From the NCBI GenBank assembly GCA_009760855.2, contig WPIO01000007.1:7454501-7518500 (forward strand): a stretch of DNA of 64,000 nucleotides, read 5' to 3'. A model generated the notes under the pieces. That model was not told where the DNA came from, made no database searches, and was given only the letters and a program-made list of their open reading frames with translations. Source of the stretch: Cristatella mucedo. Its lineage: Eukaryota; Bryozoa; Phylactolaemata; Cristatellidae. The number at the start of each line of letters is the position of its first letter. The stretch's first letter is position 1. The position numbers and the translations under genes are program-made. Positions 11,228-22,241 of the stretch are shown in pieces.

Positions 11228-12632
11228 CTCATATATTGAGACTTCAAGCCTTGCTATTAAGTTATAGTATGATTTTAGAGCTAGTCACTCCACAGATTCA
11301 GCATTTTTTTCATGTGTATAACGACCTACTTAGGTGTGCAGACATAAGTAGAGTATCTCTGCTTGTTTTGCTAGATCTTTTGGCAGCTTTTGATACTATA
11401 GATCACCAAGTTCTTCTCAAGCACCTCTTTGATCTCGCCTGGGCATCACTGGCACTCCATTGCAATGGTTCAGGTACTTTCTAAGTGTGAGACTCCAAGG
11501 TATTGCCGTGAATGGACAAAGATCATCCGAGGTACCTCTGAAATATGGGGTCCATCAGGGCTCTGTGCTAGGTCCTGTTCTTTTCACGGTTTATACTCTA
11601 CCTCTTGCCGAGATGCTTGCCATACACGATGTAGGCATTCACTTCTATGCAGATAGCACTCAGTTGTACCTTTGCTTTGATCCCTCCCAGCCTTCCAGCA
11701 CGTCGAATTCTCGTAAATCCCTTGCTGCATATATTGATGACATCCCTACATGGATGTAAGCAAACTTTCTTAATTTAATTGAATGATGATAAAACTAACT
11801 TATTAGTTACGGGCAAAGCAAAAGTGATTAAGAAATTGGAAAGGTTGACGCTCAAAATCGGCTCGGCCAGCACATCTTGTGTTGAATCTGCACGAAATCT
11901 AGGTGCCATGTTCCAAAGCTTAAAACTAACTTACCAGTTATGGGCTAACAAAGTCAATCATTCAAAGGGCTAACGCTCAAAATTGGTTCTGCCAGAATAG
12001 CTCGTGTTGAATCTGCACGAAATCTAGGTATCATGTTCCAAAGTGACCTTTCGTTAGATGACCACATCACACCACTTCTCGCCGACCTGCACTGGCTACC
12101 AGTCAAGCAACTAATCGACTTTAAGGTTTTGTCGCTCACTATTCGGTCCCTCTATTCTTTGGATCCAGCCTAAATATCAGATCTACTCCCTCACCAGGAT
12201 AAGCATCGTTCTACCCGCTTTTAGGAATCTAACTGTTTACTTGTACCATGTGCAAACCTCGAATCCTTTGGAGACCGTGCCTTTAGTTCATTTGCTCCCA
12301 AAGCCTGAAACTCACTCTCGACTTCCGTCACCACATCCCCTGACTTGATCACATATAAAAAGAAATTAAAAACGCACAAATTTATGACAGCATTTAGTGG
12401 GTCCCTGTACTTTGTCCTTTACGTGCTAATGCGTGCTGACACTGCTGCATGCTGCCGCTAACCACACTGGCATACTGACCCTGTACAGGGCACCCCTAAC
12501 CATGTTATTCATGTTATTGATCAAGCATGAAACCACTCACCACTCGATCGTATTTCCTTTGCAGCAAATTTAAAGCACCTAGAAAGAGTTTGAGTTCTCC
12601 GAAGGCGCCTTATCCAGTGTATTATTATTGTT
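11228..12632 (+). pseudogene. LINE family 1 copy g: reverse transcriptase pseudogene
   Basis: Reads the RT core in order: V..DLLRCADISRVSLLVLLDLLAAFDTIDHQVLLKHL (fingers/palm, up to about 11430), a frameshift, then QGSVLGPVLFTVYTLPLA (11555-11615). Next is FYADSTQLY (11640-11670), where the second catalytic Asp of the YADD box is replaced by Ser. ANFLN...DDKTNLLV follows. A 131-bp internal tandem duplication spans 11791-12043. The RT thumb, 3' UTR and terminus CACCTAGAAAGAGTTTGAGT are followed by an ATTATTATTG tail at 12622. Copying is impossible from this locus because of the frameshifts and the lost catalytic Asp. Family placement in the L2/CR1 group is from the RT motifs and the simple-repeat tail. 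Confidence 0.85.
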
Positions 12633-13440
12633 ATGAAAGTGAACTTTCACAAGACGACCACATCAGCTTCACAGTCAAGTCTACCTACTTTCAGCTACAT
12701 AAAATTTCTAAAATTCGGGCTCGTTTAGACAGGGATACCACATCTAAATTGGTCTATGAATTTGTGATATCCCGCCTTGACTTCGTGGTGGTCTACCGGC
12801 CTGTACAATCAGGTGATTACTGCTCGTGCAAAACTCTGGAGCTAGGCTTGTCTGTCGTGAGCCGCGTAGCTGCCACATCTCACCACTTCTCGGTGACCTG
12901 CTCTGGCCCCCAGTCAAGCATTGCATCGACTTCAAGTTTTTGTCACCCACTTTGAGATCCCTTCCTTCTTGGGCTCAAGCATACCTATCAGATCTACTCT
13001 CTCACCAGGCTAAGCACCGCACCACCCACTTTTCGGAATCTAGCTGTTTAATCATACCTTGTACAAATCTCAAATCCTTTGGAGACCGTGCCTTTTGTTC
13101 GTATGCTCCAAAAAGCCTGGAACTCACCCCCGACTTGTGTCACGACATCTCCTGACTTGACCACACATTTAAAAAGAAATTAGAAATGCATATACTTATC
13201 ACAGTATTTAATGAGTACCTGTGATTCGTCTTTTATGAGCTTTTGCATGCTGCCACTAGCCAAACTTGCTTGCTGACCCTGTGCATGTCATCCCTAACCA
13301 TGTTATTCCTCTTGTTTACTGAGCATGCAACCACTAACCATTTGATCGTGGTTCCTTTGCAGCGGTTATAAAGCACCTAGAAATATATTGAGTTCTCTGA
13401 TATTGCTATATCAAATGTATTATTATTGTTATTATTATGC
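12633..13440 (+). pseudogene. LINE family 1 copy h, 5'-truncated, in tandem with copy g
   Basis: Begins abruptly at AAAGTGAACTTTCACAAGAC, equivalent to a point inside the RT ORF (compare 60712). It runs through ISRLDFVVVYRP-, SVVSRVAATSHH- and LSPTLRSLPSWAQAYLSDLL-type sequence to the 3' UTR and terminus at 13375-13440 (CACCTAGAAATATATTGAGT then ATTATT). It starts exactly where the tail of copy g stops. Confidence 0.85.
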
Positions 13441-13869
13441 ACACTGAAACGAGAGAATATAGGGACCTAAAAGTGAGTGACGTTATACCACTCGTGATTT
13501 GTGCTCCGTCGCCCTCATCTGAAGAAACGACTAGACTCTATATATAATTCATCTGGGCATCTACGGTGAAAACCCTGTAGTCTTTAGCACGGCAATTTTT
13601 TCCCTCTAACCCTCGTCATGTCATGCAGCCACTTTGACTATACGGCTACGGTTTTCTAGACGATCTGGTGTGACCATAAACACAAGTCGTCTAAGAAGTA
13701 AGTAGTAAGCTCATGTAGTAAGTATTAATGCCGGTCAAGTGTTTATTGTAACCAGGTCTTAATAGTACGGTACCGCTCATAGAACGTGCCTACACACTAG
13801 AGGAGTCCTTATCGATGATTAGGCCTCTCAGTGTTGTGACCTACAGCTTGTCATTAAAAGTTTGCACGT

Positions 13870-15270
13870 GTTAGGCCATTATTGATTGCCGGAAACTTCA
13901 ACATTCACGTCGATAGCACTAACAACAGCAAGGTCAGCTCATTTCTTGATTTTCTGGAGACCTTCAATTTGGTCCAACACAATAATCCTGTCATTCACAT
14001 CGGTGGCAATATCCTGGCTCTCATTATTACTAAATATGTATGCTCCACTGAAGTAGCTGTTTACCCGCTGACACTCTTGGATCGTTGCTCAGTCTTGTTT
14101 ACTGTTCCTGTTCCGTTTTATGTGCCAGGTAACGCCAAGTTTGTCCAGAGACACAACTTATTAAATATTGACCAGGAGAAATTCTTTTAGTCTGTCTGTG
14201 GGGTGTGTATTATTCATCTGCACCCAGACTCGACCGAGAGCCTCGATACCCTCACCGATGCAATGAACATGACACTTACGAGTGCCCTTGACGAGCATGC
14301 TACCATAAATTCAGTCCATGTACAAAGTTACGGATATTCTTTTTAAATTTCAAAAAAGTCCAAGCGATACACTGCCCTAAGTGCAGGCTTGAACCCTGCT
14401 TAAAGAAGTCTGGGTCTGATGACGATCTGACTTACTCCGTGTCTACAACCGGAAGCTTAAAAACCCAAGGCACCTTTTTCACTCGGAAACTGAAGTCTTG
14501 CTATTCAGATCCGAAGCAGATTTATGAGATGCTGAACTTATTTCTCGACAATTCTAAGATGTCTCACTCTATAGATATTAACAGCTAGGCCGACAAGTTT
14601 TTTACACTGAAAAATTGCACACGTTCGGGCCTCTATAAAGCATTGGCTGACTAAAGCAACTACTGAGTACCAACCTCTGACCTTCCTTAGGAGATTTTCC
14701 GATGTTTTTTGCACGTGGTGTGGCTACATTGATGAAGTCTAGTAAAAAGAGCCCGCTTCCTGAGACCCTACACTGTTGCCTCCAGAGTCTTCCCTGGCAG
14801 ACAAACCTAACTCAGTAATGACAGAGATTGTTAATGCTTCTCCGGTTAACTGGGTTGTACCCAAGTCTTTCAAATCGGCCATCATTAGATCGATTCTTAA
14901 AAAGCCTGGATTAGACTCGGAGGTCCTTGCAGCTATTGCTAAGTTTCTCTTCTTCCTTTTTTGCCAACGATTCTTGTATACATTGTCGCTAAACAGCTTG
15001 TGGCACATATTGAAAAAAACAGGCAAATTTCTGTGGGAATTCAAACTACACCCCTGCACTGAAACTGCTTTCCTCCGTCACACACATGGTATCCAATGCA
15101 GCAACGATGAAGGAAAAATCGCTGTCCTAGAGCTGCTAAATGTATTAGCTGCCTTTGACATAATTGATCACAATATCCTACTTTACTAAGATTGAAAACG
15201 ATAATCGGTCAGGCGCTTGAGGCACTGGCAAACGTTCAAATCGTACTTGTAAGATCAAGTTCGACCCGTG
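13870..15270 (+). pseudogene. LINE family 1 copy i: endonuclease end to RT start
   Basis: 13882-14060 translates to IAGNFNIHVDS...FLDFLETFNLVQHNNPVIHIGGN, the end of the apurinic-type endonuclease domain (GDFN-IH motif with Asp changed to Asn). The linker is followed at 14800-15190 by a degenerate start of the RT domain ending in LNVLAAFDIIDHNILL. This is the only copy in the window that keeps the endonuclease part, and it is truncated at its 3' side. Numerous stops. Confidence 0.75.
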
Positions 15271-17330
15271 TCGTGTGGCAATATTTAATCGTTCAACAGT
15301 AGGAAATCCCAGAAGCATCTCTGACTTTCTCGGTGTTCTGAGCATGAACATTATCCCTATCTCATTCTATACTGCTTTAAAATCTAATGTGATGATCCGT
15401 GTAATTAAATGTGCTCCAAAATGCTTTCAATGTCCGAATCTTAACTCACCTGTGCCAGCTCCAGGCTCAGGCACACATGAAAGCTTACTTTGTGATTGCA
15501 AGGCAAGTATGATCCTGGGTAGAGGCAGTGAAGGTCAGACGGCAGTGGTGTGTGGTGGCAGTTACGCCATTGACTGACCGGACGAGTTGGTACATTTTGC
15601 ATCGGATTCGGACGATTAGGAGCACAGGCAAGGAATTCTAAGTAAATGAAATGCAACGATCTAGAGGGGTACGGCGGGAGTTATCGCCCAACCCTGTACT
15701 ATAGGAGTTATCTCCCTCAAAAGACATTTATTGATACTTCTCATTTACTATGGCATGCAAATTTGCACAAACAACAACGGTAACATTATCTATCTTTTGA
15801 TGTAACCATGGTGCCACTTTGACCTTCTGATGACCTGTAAAAGTCAAGGTCAAATTTCGCTTCGTTACATCACTTCGGTCTTATTCAAACTGATTTATTA
15901 CTATGCATTGTAGAAATATGTTAAACTTCTGAAAAGATGCAGAACACTTTTGTTGAGCCTGGGTTTTTTTAAATTAATAAAAAAAAATTGTGACATTTGA
16001 AAAATCTCATTAATCAGGAAGGTGTCGATCTAGTTACTTTAAAGCAAAGTAGTGCTATTTTCAGTTCATATACAACCAAACTTGAGAAAGCCATGGTCGA
16101 ACAAGTTTACCAGAGCTTATATTCAAATTTTAAGTCGATGTGGCCATAGATGGCCAATCTGTAGCATCTCCAAAGGCTCAAGACCTAACTGTTCGGGAAG
16201 CTCAGTTAAAGCTGTCAGCTAATAGCTCAACTAGCTGGCAGCACATAACATAACATGTCAAAAAGCCCGTAACCGTCATAACATGTTGCCAATACTGTCA
16301 ACATATCTTTCTGGCGGATCATACATCTCACAAAATCATACATTTCAAGTTTATCGGATCACTATTACCTGAGATTTGAAATAAGCTCGATAGCGAAGGT
16401 AGGCACGATAGCTCTCATACAGCTGGCAGTTAAACCATGACGGCAGTCAAACCTCCCTGGCGTCTCACCAAGTTCACCAATACAAATCTCAAGCTATAAA
16501 CGGCATTAATGAGAACTCAAAATCATCGTAATTTCCCTTGAATAGAATCGAATCAACATTTTCAGACTGATTCCAAGTGATCGTCGCGCTAGCTTCATCC
16601 AAGTCATCAAGCTGACCGGCCACCTGACTACGTTGCCTTGTGGATTATGACCGCTATATGAACCAGATCAGCAATCCTATGATTCAGTAGGTGCAGTGGT
16701 AATTGACTCCTTATTTACAGTGACTCCGGCAGCAGTAAATTCTCAATTCATTATCCCTAATGATTGTCTGCTTGCCAAGCAATAACCACTTCCGGTTTCT
16801 GAGCTGATATAAGCATACCAATGTAAATATGTTTCTGCCCAGTAAATAAGGAATGGGCCTTAAAATGCCGTTTGCAGCCGGTTGCTATGGGCGTGGCAGG
16901 GAAGCGGACCCTGGACTAGGCCCCAGCCGATAGGGTTGAAGCTTTTATGATCTTGTTATACTACCAGTTGAACATTCGATCTCGAGGGGTGCGTCATTTT
17001 TTTTAAATGTAGTGCATTTTTGATAGTTTGAAATTATGTTCTGTGGGTCAGTATAGGGCTGATTATCTTATTTTTTACAAAATTCACCACGAACGCTCGT
17101 TTCGGGAGGTCGGGTTTTTCAAAAAAACCTGTTGAGCTCGACGTACTGCTTCCGGTTTAAGTACGTCTTACAAAATAACTCTATTGACCATGTTCTGGTC
17201 ATCTGTCAACCAACAAAAATTTGGGTTGCATTTATAACTGATTTGTCTTTTAACAGGCGAATTTCCAAGACTAAAAATGATTGACCGCTCCTGTTCAAAT
17301 TCGCGAGCGAGTTTTGCAACCCTGCCCTTT
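15271..17330. other. Gene A intron 2, AT-rich, nothing recognised
   Basis: About 2 kb without a protein-like frame or a match to the other repeat families of the window. Possibly older decayed elements. Confidence 0.35.
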
Positions 17331-17334
17331 TTAA

Positions 17335-18130
17335 GCGGGCACGCCCTTATTTGTCTACGATCCTGCCACATGGCCTTCTGATAATATTGGAAACATTAAT
17401 GCACTTCTAGTGCAAAAGAGATTGCAGCCGGTTTATTCACATGACTTTCCAACGATTCCCACAACAGAAGATGCTCTCAGCTCCATTACAAAAAAGGCTT
17501 TCAAATGGGAAGAAGATGTGCCTCAGTGGTTGATGTATTCAATATCAAGTTAGGCTGTATTCTGCTTTTGATGTAAGCTGTTCTGCAAGGATCTAGCATC
17601 TCGTCTATGCAAGAAACAGGCTGTAAAGACTGAAAAGATATGTCGGCAATGTTGTCATCGTATGAGAAAAGTTCATCACACCTAGAAAGTTATCAAACTT
17701 TGAGGGAATTGGGGGTTCGGCTATCGGAAGACAGGACAACAGATGAGACAATTCAACAGAAAATTAAGCAATAAGAGAAATATTGGAAACTGGTCTTGGA
17801 GCGCCTCATTGCATTAGAAAGGGTACTCGGAACTCAAAATGTAGAATTCCGTGGATCAAATGAAAAGCTCTAGTACATGTGAATGGAAACTTTCTCAAGT
17901 TCTTTGAGTTTCTGACCCTCTCGATCCTCTGATGACGGAACACATGCGGATGGTTTCTGAAAAGGAACATTGGTACATTATCTATGGAAAGACGTCCAGA
18001 ATGAATTAATATGAACACAGCCTTCTACAATAAAGCAACAGATTACAGAAGCAAACAAGTCAGTAGAATACTATTGAGCTACCCGTGACAGTACCCCAGG
18101 TATCAGCCACACTGAACAGATTGGCAGATA
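17335..18130 (+). pseudogene. hAT-type transposase relic (ZMYM/TTF-zinc-finger, DUF4371-like)
   Basis: Conceptual translation with frameshifts gives, in order, DPATWPSDNIGNINALLVQ (17357-17412), FKWEEDVPQWLMYS then a CKLF motif (about 17500-17590), a WxxL-to-SSHLESYQTLRELGV segment (17670-17710), EFRGSNEKL (17847-17873), NGNFLKFFEFL (17881-17914) and MTEHMRMVSEKEHW (17931-17972). The order DP..WP / WL.YS...CKLF / FRGSNEKL..NGNFL / EH is characteristic of hAT transposase-derived TTF-type/ZMYM proteins. At least four stops or shifts are present and the catalytic domain is missing downstream, so it is a fossil inside gene A intron 2. Confidence 0.75.
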
Positions 18131-18519
18131 CATTGGCAGATTGGCAGATACAGACATTGATTACTAGTTTTGCTCACCTAAGTGAAAGGCATTAAAATGC
18201 TTTGCATCGGCCCTGACTGCCATGGACAAAAATCGCTTCTCCGATAGGCTCGAACACGTGGAGAGCAGCGAAGGGCCGAGAGCAGACCTGAGAGCTGGGC
18301 GGAAGCCCGCAGGTGACTTACTAGACGGGACGCGACCACCAGACGACACGTAGTGGACTGGTGGGACTCCGGTGCCATTCGAACCCCTCAAAAGTCTGGC
18401 ACCTTCAGAGCGAGCTTTGTCATTGTTGAGATCGAAATGTGCGTTGATTGAAAGGCACCGTTGAATTTTTTCTCCTTTCTGGAAACTCCGTAGTAGGGAA
18501 ATAGTGCTAATGCTCTGTC

Positions 18520-18521
<2 letters not shown>

Positions 18522-18550
<29 letters not shown>

Positions 18551-18561
18551 GTCTCTGTCTC

Positions 18562-18634
<73 letters not shown>

Positions 18635-18655
18635 AACACAAACACACACACATCT
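18522..18655. repeat. (CT)n then (AC)n microsatellite
   Basis: CT repeats from 18522, long and pure from about 18566 to 18630, then ACACAAACACACACAC. Generates spurious Arg-Glu and Ser-Leu frames on both strands. Confidence 0.95.
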
Positions 18656-18747
18656 AACCCCAAGCCTTGTTTTCGGCGGTGAGGGCTACACGTCACATTT
18701 TTGGCAGCCATCACCATGCTGACTGTCGTGGCCGATCGTAGATCGCA

Positions 18748-19056
18748 ACAATACATCCATACCTTGTACGAACCTCATGACCTCGAATTCAGTTCCTATG
18801 CTCCCAAAACCTGGAACTCAGTACCGACGCACTTCACAACGTCCCCTGACGTGACGTCATTTAAGAAGAAGCTTAAAACGCACCTGCTTCGTACAGAATT
18901 TAATGGGTCTTTGTCATCAGTTCTCCGTATGCACGCAGCTGCTTGCACTATGCCTGCTGCTTTTGGATTGTTATCACCAATCATTTGGTAATGCTTTCAA
19001 TGCAGTTCTCTGGTGGCGCTATACAAACGTATTATTATCATTATTATTATTATTAA
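18748..19056 (+). mobile_element. LINE family 1 3' end
   Basis: Starts within the RT C-terminus (LYEPHDLEFSSYAPKTWNSV, then TSPDVTSFKKKLKTHLL). The 3' UTR continues to GCGCTATACAAACG and an ATTATTATC-type tail. It ends about 290 bp upstream of gene A's last exon. Confidence 0.85.
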
Positions 19057-19346
19057 GGGCAGCAGCTGCACGCCGAGGTAGCAACTACTCGGAGGGGGCG
19101 GCCCAGCCGGCGCGGCTTTTCCCTTGCGCTCCTCAAAGGGGCACGCCCTCACTCATCGCATGGTCCGGGCCCGTCTACTGCACCTGGGCGCCCGTTGGGC
19201 TCCCTTGGGGGTGCCCTGGTGCGGAGAAGGCGAAGGGTGTGAGGAGTTCTCTCTTCGGGCCGCACCGTTGCTGCTGCGATCTAGGAGGCGGCTGGAATCC
19301 CTAGTGAGTCTCAATGCAAACGCTGGGCCATCGCTAACGTTTGCAG

Positions 19347-20447
19347 ACGAGGGAGCCCTGCATCCCACCGCCGAAGCCATCAGACCAGAGCCTGCTGCCT
19401 GAGGTCGCCGTCCTGGAGACGAGGGAACAGCTGAGGCAGCGGCAGCTCGACGAGACAAAGCGAATCTTCCCCGACGCTGAGCTGGAGCAGGTGTACTTGC
19501 TGAGGGGCATCTTTGTTCCGAAGAACGTCGAGCCGCCGCGGCCGGTCGTTCCGGTCGGCTCTGGCGGGCCGGTGACCCAGAATTGGCTGCTGCCGGCCAC
19601 CGCCACCGCCGCGTCGCCTCTGCCTCGGTCGCCCGATCGCTACGGTCGAAATGACATTGAGTCGCCACCTGGGTACCCGCCGCCTCCGCCGCCGCCGCCG
19701 CACACCTCTTCCGGTCGAATACCACCCGACCAGCAGCCACTGCAGTCCGAGCCAGCCTCGCTGACTGGCACCGTTGACGTGGACGGCTGCGGCAGCACCA
19801 GCACCAGCTCCACAGAGCCACTAAGCACCGTGCCCAAGGAGCTAGCGAAGCCACCGCTGCCGGCCGATGGCGAAGCTCAGTGGCGCTATGACGGCCGAAC
19901 CTTCGGCGGCCGAACTCACGTTCTCGTCACTGCGGTGGCGGCGGCCGACGAGCCGTCAGTGAACATCACCGCTGCAGTACCGACTGCAACCAACCTCCGC
20001 CCAGGCGATGCGGCCGCTCCCCCCAAGCAGTCGAACGGCAGTCAGGATCAGACGATGAGCCGCCGGCTGTTGCCGTGCTCGCCGACCGACAGTCCCGCGA
20101 CTGCCCTGAAGATCACCACCGTCGTAGACCCGGTGGCCGCCGGCGACGGCCTCTGGCCGGAGGGCGTGCTCCAGCAGGGCTGCCCGAATCAGCACCAGCA
20201 GCAGCAGCTGCTGCCGTCGCCTGACTCCAGCGAAGGCTACTGCAAGCTGCCTGTCGAAACGTCGGCTGAGCTCAACATCGATGGCTACCTGCAGCAGTCA
20301 CTGTCAGCCCACGACTGCTACACTCCCCCAGGGCACAGCGGCAGAGGAGGCCTCAAGCTGACGACTACCCTGGCCGCCGAACATCTGTCGCGCCTGCAGC
20401 AGACGCAGTTCAGCCTGCACGGACCTTCAAGCCTCATGGACACGTGA
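19347..20447 (+). CDS. Gene A, last exon: Pro/Ser-rich cytoplasmic tail
   Basis: An open frame of 366 codons ends in TGA at 20445-20447. It follows a candidate branch/acceptor (GCTAACGTTTGCAG) in phase 0; a second acceptor, CATCAG|AC at 19384, is in phase 1 and would fit directly onto exon 2. The frame has balanced composition, whereas the other frames here are Arg- or Pro-rich. It begins with a charged helix (LETREQLRQRQLDETKRIF) and QVYLLRG. Then come EPPRPVVP and PPPKP-type proline motifs (SH3-like ligands), a PPGY motif at 19665-19676 (PPxY, WW-domain ligand class) with a Pro8 run, and tyrosines in EGYCKL and DGYLQQSL contexts. No catalytic domain is seen. Inferred to be a flexible intracellular adaptor tail; no named family recognised. 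Confidence 0.65.
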   Translation, partial: TREPCIPPPKPSDQSLLPEVAVLETREQLRQRQLDETKRIFPDAELEQVYLLRGIFVPKNVEPPRPVVPVGSGGPVTQNWLLPATATAASPLPRSPDRYGRNDIESPPGYPPPPPPPPHTSSGRIPPDQQPLQSEPASLTGTVDVDGCGSTSTSSTEPLSTVPKELAKPPLPADGEAQWRYDGRTFGGRTHVLVTAVAAADEPSVNITAAVPTATNLRPGDAAAPPKQSNGSQDQTMSRRLLPCSPTDSPATALKITTVVDPVAAGDGLWPEGVLQQGCPNQHQQQQLLPSPDSSEGYCKLPVETSAELNIDGYLQQSLSAHDCYTPPGHSGRGGLKLTTTLAAEHLSRLQQTQFSLHGPSSLMDT

Positions 20448-22225
20448 TTGCACCGCCGTCCAAGGCCGTCCGATCGACCAACACACTCTGGGCCGGCCGA
20501 CGGCGCTCGCCAGCTACTGGCGTACGTCGGTCGAAAACGCCGGCCACGAAGGCTGACCACTGTTCGACGGACGGGCGGTTTGCTTACGCCGTCGGCGTTT
20601 CGGCTGACCAACGCAAAAGCCGCCTCCGGGTCGGCCGATTCCATGCCAACGTTCCCCGGTCAACACCGAGCGCACGAAGCTCACAGCGCGGCACGGCTAC
20701 CCTGGCTCTGGCCCTGTCATGCCCCGAGAGGTGCCTGCGGTCTCGGGTCATAGCATCAGGATGCGAAGTCAGGCCGCGAGGTGAGACCTCGTGGTCAGGC
20801 AGCAAGGTCTGACAACGCGAGCCATGAGCGGACGGCCGTTGAGCACCGCCGCCTTCCCGCCGGCGGAGCTCCCGTTCGGAGACTCCGCAGAGCGACTCGG
20901 CGTCGAGTGTGGCTCTTCGAGGGAAAACGCTGACTGGCCGCCGCGTCCGGCCAACCATGCGCCCCAAGCCCAAATCGTTCGGCTTTGCGTGAGCCGCTAT
21001 TTAATTTCAGTCCGGCCCGTCGTCGTCACTGTCTGCCTCGTCGGCGTCGTGCTGGCGACTGCTGCCTTCGGCGGTCCAGCTTCGAAGAGCCTCGCTGCCG
21101 TCTTCGACGGCTCCGGCGTCTGCGACGCTGCGCCGGCGGCCAATCTCCCGTGGGCCACGTCGGACGCACGAGCCGGTCGTCGCAGCAGCGCTCCGAATCG
21201 TGCGGCACCGCTAGCTGACAGCATCGACGGTGCTTGAACGGCGTAGACGGCTCTGCATCGCATCCGGTCGAGCTATTGTGCTCATGCTCCAGCAAAGCCG
21301 CCGCTGGGCAAAGCGATTCTTTTCTTGGCGATCAATTAGCGAAGCGCCCGTTCCGCCGGGCCGGTATTCGTGTTTTCGCTCTACAGCTTTGAACATCCGG
21401 TCCGTCTCGCCGTTCGCTGTGCGTCGTCGATATACGGCAGGGCTTCATGGAGATCGCACGACAGCGAAATTTTGAACCGCTGTGCGGAATTAGGCACGGA
21501 GCGCACATTTTCACACTTTTGAGTGAAAACGGTTGCCCACCTACGTTTCACAGAATCGTACTTTCTCCATGACTTTTTGCTAAACATGCGAAGTGAATCG
21601 TTGCCATTACGATCGAGCACCAAGCCAATTACCCAGGCAGACGGACGTTACGCTGGCGCCGCAGACGGCTGGTGAGCGTAGCCCGTTCTAAAGAACGAGT
21701 TATGTAAGGTCAGCATCTATAATTAGGCACAGGCAGTTACGTCGCACGGCGAGCAAGGCCGAGACTTGCGAGCTTTCCCGATCGCCCACCGGCGTGCGTA
21801 GTGCTTAGGTTGGAAGCTGGATGGTTACGATTCAGTACGATTACAATTCAATCCACTCCAGGAAATTTGCTCGTTTTAACGGTGCCGATGTGCTGTGAAT
21901 GCACACGAGACGGATTCTCGCCGGTGGACATAATCGCGCCGATCAACTCGCAACATCCTATCCGCTCCGACATTACAGCGCCGATAAATTTGCGACTCAC
22001 AAAGCGCGATGAAAAGCACAGCGTAATAATATCATTTAAATTAAGTAGCATATACCGCTGCTCATTGAAACGTCGTCTCAAGTCTCACTAAAATTATATT
22101 CAATTTTAACGCCGACAAATTTGCGACCAAAAAGTTGCGATGAAAAGCGTAATGTCATAATATCACGAGAAAATTTAGTAGCGCAGAACTAGGCACGTTG
22201 AAATGTCATGTCAAGTCTCAATAAA
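20448..22225 (+). other. Gene A, probable 3' UTR
   Basis: After the stop, the CpG-rich character continues to about 21480 with only Arg-rich overlapping frames, then becomes AT-rich. The first canonical AATAAA I find downstream is at 22220-22225, within the second unit of a 131-bp tandem duplication. Extent is an inference; a shorter transcript is possible. Confidence 0.35.
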
Positions 22226-22241
22226 ATAATATTTAATTTAA
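21979..22241. repeat. 131-bp tandem duplication
   Basis: Unit 1 (21979-22109) and unit 2 (22110-22241) both begin CGCCGAYAAATTTGCGAC, share GCGATGAAAAGC, ATAATATCA and TCAAGTCTCA, and end in an AATTTAA stretch. Moderately diverged. Confidence 0.8.

Noticed and set aside
18164-18756. Arg-Glu repeat proteins on the minus strand
   Set aside because: Translation of the (CT)n microsatellite.
19153-19854. 233-codon minus-strand frame
   Set aside because: Arg/Ala-rich shadow of gene A's tail exon.
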